DNA from: Phycisphaerales bacterium
GTDB taxonomy: Bacteria; Planctomycetota; Phycisphaerae; Phycisphaerales; UBA1924
Reading direction: 5' to 3'
DNA: 13,604 nt
Assembly (NCBI GenBank): GCA_007124345.1
Contig: SLFH01000124.1
Location: 1-13,604 of the forward strand
Shown in pieces: positions 1-7,740 of the stretch. The translations under genes and the position numbers were made by a program. Under the pieces are notes generated by a model, which saw only the letters and a list, made by a program, of their open reading frames with translations, was not told the origin of the DNA and did no database searches. Positions within the stretch are counted from its first letter, which is position 1; each line of letters opens with the position of its first letter.

Positions 1-671
1 CCCTCGTCGGCGCTGACGCCCCCCTCGGGGCCGGGCTTCTTGCGGTTGCCGACCTGCTCGCCGGTCAGAGCGACGGTCTCGGTGGTGAACCAGCCCTCGC
101 TCGCGGCTTTGGCGGCCCGCTGGTGGCTCTGGGCGGCGAAGCGGTCCTGCTCCTCGCGCGAGATGCCGAACTTCTCGGCGATGTGGTCGGCGCCGTTGCC
201 CATCGCCCAGCACTCGAACGCGCAGCGCAGCCCGTCGAAGGCCATGTGGTCTTCGAGCTGGCCGGCGCCGTACTTGATCCCCGCACGCGCGTGCACGAAG
301 TGCGGGGCGAGGGACATGTTCTCGATGCCGCCGGCGAGCACGGCGTGGTTGTCGCCCGCCTTGATCGACTGGGCGGCCATCACGACGGACTCAAGCCCGG
401 AGCCGCAGACCTTGTTGATTGTCTTGGCGCTCAGCGTCTCGGGCAGGCCGGCCATCAGCCCGACCTGGCGGGCGGGATTCTGGCCCAGCCCCGCCTGCAG
501 CACACACCCCATCACGCACTCGTCGATGTGATCCTTGATCTGCGCGACCTCGTCGAGCACCGCCTTGGCGGCGTACGCGCCCAGCTGCGGCGAAGGCGTC
601 GTGCTCAGCCCGCCCATGAAGCGGCCGATCGGGGTGCGCTTGGCGGCGATGATGACAGGCTGGATGGCCAT
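1..671 (-). CDS. Thiolase / acetyl-CoA C-acetyltransferase, N-terminal part (3' end outside window)
   Basis: Condenses two acyl-CoA molecules or cleaves 3-ketoacyl-CoA; typical of fatty-acid oxidation, acetoacetyl-CoA or polyhydroxyalkanoate metabolism in the cytoplasm. The reverse strand reads from an ATG at 671 as MAIQPVIIAAKRTPIGRF, the usual thiolase opening. The active-site motif NKVCGSGLES lies at residues 86-95, with the acylated cysteine at position 89, the same number as in Zoogloea thiolase. GGIENMS follows, also characteristic. The frame stays open to the window edge (223 residues seen of a usual ~390), so the histidine and second cysteine of the C-terminal half are not visible. 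An AAGGAA ribosome site sits 5 nt upstream of the ATG (677-682). Substrate preference cannot be told from this half, so no gene symbol is given. It is divergent from the small exported protein at 1016. Confidence 0.95.
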   Translation of the reverse strand, partial: MAIQPVIIAAKRTPIGRFMGGLSTTPSPQLGAYAAKAVLDEVAQIKDHIDECVMGCVLQAGLGQNPARQVGLMAGLPETLSAKTINKVCGSGLESVVMAAQSIKAGDNHAVLAGGIENMSLAPHFVHARAGIKYGAGQLEDHMAFDGLRCAFECWAMGNGADHIAEKFGISREEQDRFAAQSHQRAAKAASEGWFTTETVALTGEQVGNRKKPGPEGGVSADE

Positions 672-1015
672 TGGCGTTCCTTCTCTCGATGCTCGAACGG
701 CGTTGTCTGGATGGGTCGCCTGCGCCCGAGGATATTGTTTCCGGACCTTGGCGCCCGTGCCATGGATCTGTTCGGATCGTCCGGCGTCGCCCCAGTTTAG
801 GCCCCCGCCCCGCCGACCGGCCCCACTTCGGATTCTCGGGGGTTCTCGACGGCGATCGGACTCTGAGCGACCGGGCCAGGCGTGACAGGGCGACCGACTC
901 GGGGTCCGCGAACTCGCTCGAACTGGCGATCGGTGGCGTCAATTCCCACCTTCTCCGATGTGAGACCTCGACCCACCGGTTCGGGCGTCTAAGACTCGCC
1001 CCGGAGAGAGCCGAG
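672..1015. other. Divergent intergenic region, no gene recognised
   Basis: This 344-bp stretch separates the thiolase start from the small plus-strand gene. Open frames cross it on both strands but have no recognisable protein character and are typical of GC-rich noise. On the minus strand a TATCCT hexamer (734 down to 729) could be a -10 element for the thiolase, about 50 nt before its ribosome site, but I see no matching -35 box. No hairpin, riboswitch or repeat was recognised. Confidence 0.4.
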
Positions 1016-1255
1016 ATGCACACACGACTGATCCCATGCGCGGCGGTGATCGCCGCGGTGGTCCTCATCACAGGTTTGGCCGGCGGGCCATCGCCCGCAT
1101 CGGCTTCCGATCGCGGGCGTTCGGGCGCATCGGGCTGGAGCGTCGCCCCTGGGGCCCTGTTGCTGCTGGGATGTGCGTGTCTGGTCGCGGCCCCGCGCCG
1201 CGAGGCGACGGCCGAGACCCGGCAGCCCCCCACCCCGATAGCCGAAGCCGCCTGA
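1016..1255 (+). CDS. Small exported protein with degenerate PEP-CTERM-like segment
   Basis: A 79-residue protein I cannot assign to a family. The start is the ATG at 1016, with GGAGAG (1003-1008) 7 nt upstream. Residues 5-24 are hydrophobic, and an A-S-A stretch at 28-30 would suit signal peptidase I cleavage. After a short polar stretch, residues 43-61 read SVAPGALLLLGCACLVAAPRR. This resembles the 'P-A-P-G-A-hydrophobic-RRR' version of the PEP-CTERM sorting signal seen in Phycisphaerae, but an 18-residue Pro/Glu/Thr tail follows it, and true signals end at the Arg cluster. If both hydrophobic parts are retained the product would be a two-span membrane peptide. It stands alone, with a 130-bp gap to the envelope cluster downstream. 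Existence as a gene is fairly likely from its ribosome site and export signal; function is unknown. Confidence 0.6.
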   Translation: MHTRLIPCAAVIAAVVLITGLAGGPSPASASDRGRSGASGWSVAPGALLLLGCACLVAAPRREATAETRQPPTPIAEAA

Positions 1256-1339
1256 GATACAGACCCTCCAGCCCCTGAGCGAGCGTGCCCCGGCCCCGGC
1301 AACCCGGCGCATCGGATACTGCAGCGCGACCCAAGCCGG

Positions 1340-1345
1340 TACCCT
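1340..1345 (+). promoter_or_regulatory. Candidate -10 element of the envelope cluster
   Basis: TACCCT inside GGTACCCT lies 40 nt before the ATG at 1386. The same 8-mer occurs just before the RNase HII-like gene (10273-10280). It fits the TAnnnT pattern of sigma70 -10 boxes, but no convincing -35 hexamer is found 16-18 nt upstream. Confidence 0.3.
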
Positions 1346-1385
1346 TTGGTAATCGCCGCGCTTTGCGTCGATCCGAAAGGGGCCC

Positions 1386-2780
1386 ATGGGGCGGAGCACA
1401 GCACAACTCCTTGTTCTGTCCCTTATGGCGGTGCTGCTCACACTGAGCGGCTGCGCCACCGATCTGCGCGACGCAAACGCCCTGCACGCCTCCGGCCGCT
1501 TTCAGGAGGCATGGGGGCGGATGGAACAGATCGACCTCCGCAACCGGCACGACGCGATCTGGGTGCTGCTCGAGCGGGGCAAGATCGCCCAGGACGCCGG
1601 CAGGTTTGAGGAGAGCTCGCGGGCGCTCGATCGCGCGTGGTCGATCATCCAGGACGTCGACGATCGGGCGGTCGTCAGCGCTTCGGCGACGACCAACGAC
1701 ATCCTCTCTCTTTTGACCGACGAGCGGGCCCGCGACTACCTCGCCTCGCGCCCCGACAGACTCTTCCTCCACACGACCCAGGCCGTCAACCACCTGCTGC
1801 TCGGCGAGTACGAGCTCGCGGCGGTCTACAGCCGGCGTTACATCGATCTGGCCGCGTCGCTGGACCCCGAGGGCGTCGGCGTCTCGATGCGTCCGGAGCA
1901 GTTCGACCGGGCCGCGTCGACGCGGGATGTACGCCTCACCTCCGGACGCTCTGTCAGCGTTTCGTCGATCGAATCGATGCCCGAGTATGTCAGGCTCAGC
2001 CAGCGCCTCAGGGCCGCGCCGGTCACAGGCCCCGCCGACGACGCGGCGCCCTACGGCCTGTTTGTCGGCGCCGTCGCGATGCTGCTGGCCGACCGGCGGG
2101 CCGAGCTGCAGGACTTCCTCGTCAGGCTCGAACGCCTCGCGCCGGACCTGGCCGAAGCAGTTCGAAACGCCGAGACCGAGCCGACCGTCTTCGTACTGTT
2201 CGAGAACGGGCGGGCGCCGAAGCGCGAACCGGTCCGCAGCTTTCCCTTCGGGTACGCCGTCGGCGCGATCGAGCTGCCGGCGCTCGTCTTCGACTCCGGG
2301 CCGAGAGCCTCGTGGCTGGAGGCCGACGCCGACGGGCTCGTCGCCCGATCGGTGATGCTCGGGAGCGTCGAGGCGGCGATCGCCTCGGACTTCTCGTCGA
2401 GGCTCTGGGAGATCTGGGGCAGGCCGATCCTCTCTGCGGCGATCAAGATCACCGCGGGCGAGATCGGCGCTCACCAGGCCGATGACGACTGGATCTCCGC
2501 GACGATCCGGGCGGTCTGGATCAGCGCAGTGCTCCTGGCCCGGGCCGACACGAGGACTTGGTGTTCCCTCCCCGCCGAGCACCACGCAATAGTCGTTCCC
2601 GCGCCGTCGAGCGGGGTGCTGAGGCTGCGGCTGGCGGGGCGTTCGGGCACGGGGCGGACCATGGAGGTCGCGGTGCCCCCGGACCGATGGACTGTCGTAT
2701 GGGTCCGCAGCACCGGCTCGGGGCCCGTCGCGGTGTATCGTCAGGGCGCGGGGCGGGTGCTCACAAGAGGCACGCCCTGA
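1386..2780 (+). CDS. COG3014-type lipoprotein with TPR-like N-terminus
   Basis: A 464-residue lipoprotein of the uncharacterised COG3014 family. The signal sequence ends in the lipobox L-S-G-C with the lipidated cysteine at residue 23, so it is probably anchored in an outer or inner membrane facing the periplasm; residues +2/+3 are A-T, with no Asp inner-membrane retention signal at +2. Residues ~28-95 form TPR-like helix pairs (HASGRFQEAW, DAGRFEESSRAL). The C-terminal part has the family's DTRTW-x-SLPAE pattern at about 395-404 followed by a small beta-rich domain. The start is the ATG at 1386 with AAAGGGG (1376-1382) upstream. It is the first gene of a run continuing with YcfL and LpoB homologues, the company this family keeps in marine gammaproteobacteria. 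Family assignment rests on motifs and neighbours; the biochemical role is not known. Confidence 0.8.
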   Translation: MGRSTAQLLVLSLMAVLLTLSGCATDLRDANALHASGRFQEAWGRMEQIDLRNRHDAIWVLLERGKIAQDAGRFEESSRALDRAWSIIQDVDDRAVVSASATTNDILSLLTDERARDYLASRPDRLFLHTTQAVNHLLLGEYELAAVYSRRYIDLAASLDPEGVGVSMRPEQFDRAASTRDVRLTSGRSVSVSSIESMPEYVRLSQRLRAAPVTGPADDAAPYGLFVGAVAMLLADRRAELQDFLVRLERLAPDLAEAVRNAETEPTVFVLFENGRAPKREPVRSFPFGYAVGAIELPALVFDSGPRASWLEADADGLVARSVMLGSVEAAIASDFSSRLWEIWGRPILSAAIKITAGEIGAHQADDDWISATIRAVWISAVLLARADTRTWCSLPAEHHAIVVPAPSSGVLRLRLAGRSGTGRTMEVAVPPDRWTVVWVRSTGSGPVAVYRQGAGRVLTRGTP

Positions 2781-2820
2781 ACCCCGAACCGGCGACCGGG
2801 ACTTGAACGGAGCAGCAGCG

Positions 2821-3246
2821 ATGGGCCTTGCAACCATGAATCACAGACCGACACTCGCGGCGATGGTGATCGGCGCCACCGTCCTGCTCTCGGGCTGCGC
2901 GTCGGTCAACCGCGTCGAGACCGCCGACACCGACGAGTCGAACATCACCGCCCGCCAGGTCTCACGCGACAGATCGCTCTCACGCGATGTCAGCATCCGC
3001 AGCGTGCGCGGGAGCATCGTCGACGGCCGGATGATGGGCCAGCTCATCGTCCGCAACAACGGCAGGAGCCGGCGCGAATTCCGGTACAATGTCCTCTGGT
3101 TCAACGCCGACGGGATGCAGATCGATCGCGGCGCTTCAACCTGGACCTACGACCATCTCGTCTCGGGCGAGACCAAGACCCTCCAACGGATCGCCCAGAG
3201 CCCGGGAGCGACCGACTTCGTCTTCCAGATCCACGGCGTTGACTGA
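2821..3246 (+). CDS. ycfL: YcfL family (DUF1425) lipoprotein
   Basis: A 141-residue lipoprotein matching YcfL/DUF1425 (PF07233), a small periplasmic beta-sandwich protein of unknown function encoded beside lpoB in enterobacteria. The lipobox is L-L-S-G-C with Cys26. The domain spans about residues 55-141: a first strand pair near IVDGRMMGQLIVRNN, then the typical FRYNVLWFNADGMQIDRG and the late FVFQIHGVD strand at the C-terminus. I chose the ATG at 2821 because GGAG (2809-2812) sits 8 nt before it; a TTG at 2803 would extend it by six residues and an ATG at 2836 would also leave a usable signal peptide. It lies 40 nt after the COG3014 gene and 37 nt before the LpoB gene, so co-transcription is likely. 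Confidence 0.85.
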   Translation: MGLATMNHRPTLAAMVIGATVLLSGCASVNRVETADTDESNITARQVSRDRSLSRDVSIRSVRGSIVDGRMMGQLIVRNNGRSRREFRYNVLWFNADGMQIDRGASTWTYDHLVSGETKTLQRIAQSPGATDFVFQIHGVD

Positions 3247-3283
3247 AACTTGCAGCCGCGGCCATCGCGGCGGGAGACACATC

Positions 3284-3904
3284 ATGCGGGCCGCTGCCGC
3301 CACAATCGCACTCGTCCTGATCGCTTCGACATTCGCCGCGTGCACCACGACGCGCGTGAACCCCGAGGGCCAGGTCACCGACTTCCGGCGTCTCAGCGGC
3401 GCCGAGTGGACCGCCTTCGCCAACGAGATGGTCAACTCGCTCGCCATGAGCGGGATCATCGACGATTTCCCGACCGACGACACCGGTCGCGTCATCGTCG
3501 CCATCGGCGACTTCCGCAACCAGACCGACAACCACTACTTCACCCGCGACCGCCAGCTCATGTACAACCGGATCGAGGACGCGATGGTCCGCAGCCGCCG
3601 AGTCGGCATCAACCGCGATGTCGCCGGCACCGGGGGCACGCGCGACGCCTTGCTCCGCGACATTCAGGACCTGATGAACAGCCCCGACTACGACCCCGAG
3701 ACGATGCAGCTCGGCTCGGGTGCTCCGATTCCCTCACTGATCCTCACCGGGCAGATTGTCGCGATCACCACCCGCGAGGGGCGGACGACGCAGATCGACT
3801 ACCAGGTCAACTGCGAGCTGATCGATGTCCGTCGTCGCTACGCCGTCTGGTCCGACAGCTTTGATCTGACCAAGCAGCGCACCCGGGGCCTGTTCGGGAG
3901 CTGA
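3284..3904 (+). CDS. lpoB: LpoB-type penicillin-binding protein activator
   Basis: A 206-residue lipoprotein of the LpoB family (PF13036). In E. coli LpoB sits in the outer membrane and reaches through the peptidoglycan to stimulate PBP1b. The family hallmarks are visible: GAEWTAFANEMVNSLAMSGII at ~44-64 (helix before the first strand), RVIVAIGDFRNQTDNHYFTRD at ~70-90, an R-R-V-G-I strand near 105, and SLILTGQIVAITT around 153-165 with the long central strand. The signal ends T-F-A-A-C with Cys20; Phe at lipobox position -3 is unusual, where Leu is normal, so lipidation is likely but not certain. GGGAG (3272-3276) lies 7 nt before the ATG. Unlike E. coli LpoB there is only a short linker between the cysteine and the folded domain. 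The partner PBP is not in this window, so an actual role in peptidoglycan synthesis is inference. Confidence 0.87.
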   Translation: MRAAAATIALVLIASTFAACTTTRVNPEGQVTDFRRLSGAEWTAFANEMVNSLAMSGIIDDFPTDDTGRVIVAIGDFRNQTDNHYFTRDRQLMYNRIEDAMVRSRRVGINRDVAGTGGTRDALLRDIQDLMNSPDYDPETMQLGSGAPIPSLILTGQIVAITTREGRTTQIDYQVNCELIDVRRRYAVWSDSFDLTKQRTRGLFGS

Positions 3905-4024
3905 AGTTCCCCCCTCGACGCCGCCCGCGGATCGTGCCCGCTTTGCGGGGCGCGACGCATGACCGGCGTCGGACGGGCCCGTTTTCGGCCCACCTTTCGA
4001 CATCCCCGACCGGAGGCCTGCGTG
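3905..4024. other. Gap inside the envelope cluster with a short hairpin
   Basis: This 120-bp gap is the largest within the cluster. It holds a short GC hairpin: GGGCC (3975-3979) pairs with GGCCC (3987-3991) around a T-rich 7-nt loop. No T tract follows, so it looks more like an RNA-processing or weak pausing site than a full terminator. Confidence 0.3.
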
Positions 4025-6457
4025 ATGCGATCCAGCGACCTGCTTCGAGCCGCGGCGTGCGGCGTCCTGCTCATGGGTGCGGGCGCCTGGGCCCAGCCCC
4101 GCGTCGACGACTTCCGCAGTGACGATCTGCCGCGGATCGTTGCCGATGACTCGCTCGGGTCGGATGTCCTGCTCGCAGAAGACATCGAGAGCGCGTTCGA
4201 CGGGGCCGACTCCGTCTTCGCCGAGTCGGGTGACCGCGTTGTTTTCTTTCAGACGCCCGATGGGCCCGGCGTCTTGGCGACCGGGCGGGCCTCGTACGAC
4301 CCCAAAGCCGGAGACACCCGCGCCGGCCTGCTCGCCCGCAGGCTCGCGCTGACCGAGGCGACGCTGGAGGCCAAACGCCGGGTCGCCGCCGCGATCGGCG
4401 GGCTTTCCCTCGACGGACGCGAGGAGTTCGCCTCGCGCCTGAAGACAGTCGACCGGCGAGACAGCGGACGGATCGAGCTCGACCGCGAGATCGCCGACAG
4501 CGTGCGCTCGGAACTGAGCACGCTCGTCCGTGGGGCTGTGATCGAGCGGATCACCGACGACCCGATCGAGGGCGTGATCCGCGTGACGGTGGTCGCCTCG
4601 CCCCAGCTCCGCGGCGCTTCGCTCGACGCGATGGGTCGGGTGCGGGCGTACCGCTCGCTGGAAGACCTGTTCAACGAGATCGCCGATGAGCTCGAGCTCG
4701 GGCTGACACCGCCCAGCGGTGGCGTGGTCGCGCTGGTCGGTTCGCCCTCCCAGCGTGTCTGGGTGGGCTACGCGAGCGAGCCGGTGGGCAGCGACCTGGA
4801 CGAGCGTTCGCGGTCGCTGATCGAGCGGGCCGCCTTCCGGCACGCGAGGCTCCACGCAGAACGAGGCCTGCTCGCCTCCATGACCGGCGAGCTGATCGAG
4901 AGCGAGGAGAGTCTCGAAACAAACCTCCGTCAGCGCGTCCGCGATGCAGACGAAGCGTTCTCCCGACTGGACTCGGGGTACGGACGCGCCGCGATCGACT
5001 CGCTGGTGCTGGACAGCCGCAGCGAGTCGCAGACGCGCGCCCGCGTTGACGGCACGCTCCCTGCGGGCGTCGAGCACGAGTCGTTCCTTTCTCCCGACGG
5101 GCTGTGGGCGCACCACATCGCGTGGCTGGTTGAGGCGGGACCCGAACCCCGGCGCCAGCGAGACGAAGTCGGACCCCGCTCGCCCGAGCCCGCGCCCGAA
5201 CCTGTGCAGCCCCGCGTGCGGATGCGCCACGCCGGCGAGCCCTGCGACGACGCCGGCCAACCCGGCATGCGCCGCATCGAGGCGATGGGCGTCGGTGACT
5301 CGAGGCGAGCCGCGATCGAAGACGCCCTGCTCATCGCGGTGATTCAGGTCAACGGCGGGACGCTCCGCGCCGAGACCGAGGCGAGCACCGTCCTCCGCGA
5401 AGCGATCGACACGATGCGGGCCGGGCTTTCGAACGAACCCACCATCGAGCGCCTGACGCGCGACCGCATCACCGCGTCGACCAGCGGGCTGGTCAGCGGG
5501 TTCCGCATCATCGACGAGGGCGTTTCGGGAGAGACGCACGAGGTGGTGCTCTGCGTGGATGTGCCGGTGTTCGACCCGGATCGGCCGCGAGCGCAGGGCC
5601 CGGCGACGATCGCCGTGCTGCCCTTCACGGTCGGGCCGCTGGTCCAGCACGCGGATTCGGCCGAGCGTCTGGAGCGCGAGCTCGGGGCGGCGCTCAACCG
5701 GCGGCTCGTCGACGCGGGCCCGGTGCGCGTGCTCGACCGGCGGTTCGTCGAAGATGTGCGTCGTGAACTGGAAAGAACCCTCGGCGACGCCCGCGAGGGC
5801 CGCTCCCCCACCGACGAACTGGTCAAGGCGGGGCGGCGGCTCGGGGCGGACTTCGTCGTCGCGGGCGAGATCATCGCCTTCGACCACGAGGTGCGCTACC
5901 GCCAGAACCGCGCACGCCGCGCCGAAGAACGACTCGAACGCCTGACGGTCCGTATCGAGACCCGCGTGATCAATGTCGCGACCGGCGAGGTCGTCGGGGC
6001 CGAGTTGTTCAACCAGGAGTGGTCGACCAACGATCTCGCACGCCTCCGCTGGGGCGGGCGCACGCCGGACTACCCCGGCCACGCGGCCGACGCTGCGTCA
6101 GAAGCCCTCGCGCCGGCGCTCGCCCGCGTCGTGGCCGGGCGCGTGGCGGAGGGGCAGACGCGCGGGCCGAGCGGTCTGGACGACCGACCGATCGACGCGA
6201 TCGTGCTCTCTGTCGGCGACCAGGTCGTGCTCGAACGCCTCGACCCGACGCTCGACCGGGGCGATGTCGTGCAGATCACCGAGAACCGGCGCGTCACCAC
6301 GCGCAGCGGCGAGACGATCAGCGAACGCTTTGTCGTCGCCGAGGCCCGCGTCACCGGCGTGAGCGCCAGCGGCCGCACGGTGCTGGCGTCGATCATCGCC
6401 GGCGACCTCGGGGCGGTCCGCGAAGGGGCGTTGTGCGTCAGAAAGGCCGGTCGATGA
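4025..6457 (+). CDS. Large secreted protein, LPP20-like N-terminal half plus FlgT-like C-terminal half
   Basis: An 810-residue exported protein without an established name. A signal peptide covers residues 1-24 (cleavage after A-W-A-Q), with no lipobox. Residues ~82-195 form an alanine-rich helix plus strand unit resembling LPP20-type domains (VLATGRASY ... TVVASP). Residues ~240-370 are a second unit, and 372-398 a Pro/Glu/Arg-rich linker. From 413 on the order matches FlgT: an N-terminal domain (RRIEAMGVGDSRRAAIEDAL to VVLCVDVPVF, 416-516), a CsgG/FlgT_M-like domain (TIAVLPF at 528; RRLGADFVVAGEI at 604-616; ATGEVVGAELFNQEW at 652-666) and a C-terminal barrel-like domain (IDAIVLSVGDQVVLERLD, 723-740, to 803). 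GGAGG (4012-4016) supports the ATG at 4025. Its stop overlaps the next start (ATGA). In Vibrio, FlgT builds the flagellar H-ring, but no flagellar gene is nearby, so a flagellar role is not assumed. Confidence 0.75.
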   Translation: MRSSDLLRAAACGVLLMGAGAWAQPRVDDFRSDDLPRIVADDSLGSDVLLAEDIESAFDGADSVFAESGDRVVFFQTPDGPGVLATGRASYDPKAGDTRAGLLARRLALTEATLEAKRRVAAAIGGLSLDGREEFASRLKTVDRRDSGRIELDREIADSVRSELSTLVRGAVIERITDDPIEGVIRVTVVASPQLRGASLDAMGRVRAYRSLEDLFNEIADELELGLTPPSGGVVALVGSPSQRVWVGYASEPVGSDLDERSRSLIERAAFRHARLHAERGLLASMTGELIESEESLETNLRQRVRDADEAFSRLDSGYGRAAIDSLVLDSRSESQTRARVDGTLPAGVEHESFLSPDGLWAHHIAWLVEAGPEPRRQRDEVGPRSPEPAPEPVQPRVRMRHAGEPCDDAGQPGMRRIEAMGVGDSRRAAIEDALLIAVIQVNGGTLRAETEASTVLREAIDTMRAGLSNEPTIERLTRDRITASTSGLVSGFRIIDEGVSGETHEVVLCVDVPVFDPDRPRAQGPATIAVLPFTVGPLVQHADSAERLERELGAALNRRLVDAGPVRVLDRRFVEDVRRELERTLGDAREGRSPTDELVKAGRRLGADFVVAGEIIAFDHEVRYRQNRARRAEERLERLTVRIETRVINVATGEVVGAELFNQEWSTNDLARLRWGGRTPDYPGHAADAASEALAPALARVVAGRVAEGQTRGPSGLDDRPIDAIVLSVGDQVVLERLDPTLDRGDVVQITENRRVTTRSGETISERFVVAEARVTGVSASGRTVLASIIAGDLGAVREGALCVRKAGR

Positions 6458-7740
6458 AGCGGCTGCTCCTCGGAGCTCTGCTCGCCTTCGCGTTGTGTGT
6501 CGCGCCGCCGAGCGCAGGCGTCGCGATCGGTTCGCCCGTGCTCGGCGACTTCGATATCCCTTCGCAGCACCCCGCCAGGGCGAACGAGCTGCGACGGGTT
6601 TCCGATCCTCGCCGCGTTCGGATCGAGATGAACGCCGACCTCGGCGGGCCGGTCGTCCACGCCTCGGGCGCACAAGACGCGATCAACGCGGCGATCGACC
6701 ACCTCGACCGTCGCCCCGGCGCGGTCTTTATCTCGACTGACGCCGGGATCGGCGTCGTGGGGATTGGCGGCGCGACCAACAGCGCCGCAGACGCGGGCAA
6801 CCCCGTCGTCGCGGCCGAGGGCGCCCGCCTCGCGGCGATGGAGGCCTCGCTCGATGCACGCCGGCGGATCGCAGAACTCCTCGGCCGCCTCGGAGGTCGG
6901 GGGCGGGAGACGGTCACACAGCAGGCCTCGGCGCTGGACGGTTCCGGGGCCGACGCGGGCGCTTCGATGCGCCGGATGCTGCGCGGCGCCGTCGTGTACG
7001 ACCGGCTGGAGACCTCAGACCCCGACGAGCGTCGGATCGTCATCGTCACCACGCCCCGCAGCGAAGGTCGCGTGCAGCAGGTCGCCCACGGGGTGATCGC
7101 CGCGTGGAGCATGGAGGCGGGGTTGACCGCGGTCTTCTCGCAGATCGGCGCCGACGCGTCGCCGGCCTCCGGCGCATGGGTCGTGGGCGTTGCGCAGAGC
7201 GGTGATGTCGCGTGGGTCGCGTACGGGGCGGCGCCGATCCGCCAGCACGCGGACTCTGGCGTGCAGCGCCAGCTCCGCGACGAAGCGTTCAGAGCCGCCG
7301 AACAGCGGGCGAGAAGGGCGATGGTCCAGGCGGTGCAGGGCGAGGCGATCGAGGCCCCCGAAGGCTTCGGCCCGCGCGTGCAACGGATCGAGCGGGAGAT
7401 CGGCTCGCTGCTCGACCCCGACAGGAGCACCGGCAGAGCGATCGGGGGTATCGCCTCACGCGTCGCTGCTGCGGGCGTCAGCGAGGACCACATCCGCTCG
7501 ATCACGCGCGGCGCGATGCCCGCGGGAGTGCAGCTGCGCACCTACACAAGCGCCGACGGCTCGTGGGCCCAGGCGGTCTGCGTGCTGACGCTGCGTTCAG
7601 AAGATGCTGCAAGGCGGCTCTCGGCCACGCTCGGCCGTGCGCCGCTCGGATCGCCGTCGAGGCTCGGCGTTCCGCTCCGGACCGGGGACGACGGGCTCTT
7701 GCTGCTCAACGATCGGGGCGAGCCTGTTCCCGCCCGCTGA
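6454..7740 (+). CDS. Secreted paralogue of the N-terminal half of the upstream FlgT-like protein
   Basis: A 428-residue protein of unknown function. An N-terminal signal (residues 1-21) precedes a Gly/Ala-rich region. It aligns with residues ~65-372 of the preceding protein: EGARLAAMEASLDARRRIAE (122-141) against RRLALTEATLEAKRRVAA; MLRGAVVYDR (175-184) against LVRGAVIERI; DVAWVAYGAAP (251-261) against RVWVGYASEP; and RGAMPAGVQLRTYTSADGSW (352-371) against DGTLPAGVEHESFLSPDGLW. The FlgT-like half is absent. After residue 380 comes a 48-residue tail with no counterpart. The ATG lies inside the upstream stop (ATGA), implying translational coupling and co-production, perhaps as interacting partners. 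The 3' end overlaps the convergent 74-residue gene by 35 bp. It looks complete rather than truncated. Confidence 0.75.
   Translation: MKRLLLGALLAFALCVAPPSAGVAIGSPVLGDFDIPSQHPARANELRRVSDPRRVRIEMNADLGGPVVHASGAQDAINAAIDHLDRRPGAVFISTDAGIGVVGIGGATNSAADAGNPVVAAEGARLAAMEASLDARRRIAELLGRLGGRGRETVTQQASALDGSGADAGASMRRMLRGAVVYDRLETSDPDERRIVIVTTPRSEGRVQQVAHGVIAAWSMEAGLTAVFSQIGADASPASGAWVVGVAQSGDVAWVAYGAAPIRQHADSGVQRQLRDEAFRAAEQRARRAMVQAVQGEAIEAPEGFGPRVQRIEREIGSLLDPDRSTGRAIGGIASRVAAAGVSEDHIRSITRGAMPAGVQLRTYTSADGSWAQAVCVLTLRSEDAARRLSATLGRAPLGSPSRLGVPLRTGDDGLLLLNDRGEPVPAR

Noticed and set aside
2803..2820. TTG at 2803 as start of the YcfL gene
   Set aside because: The GGAG at 2809-2812 points to the ATG at 2821, and the extra residues would lengthen the signal peptide n-region without benefit.
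1068..2837. 589-codon minus-strand frame across the COG3014 gene
   Set aside because: It has no family features and runs through the promoter region of a well supported plus-strand gene; taken as a composition artefact.
3734..6082. 782-codon open frame on the minus strand opposite the FlgT-like gene
   Set aside because: Its translation is rich in Arg, Asp, His and Gly without domain motifs, signal or ribosome site, while the plus strand has a signal peptide, recognisable domains and coupled neighbours. Long antisense frames are expected in such GC-rich DNA.
4025..6457. Naming the 810-residue protein as a flagellar H-ring component
   Set aside because: Only the domain order resembles FlgT; no flagellar gene is nearby and the neighbours point to envelope lipoproteins.
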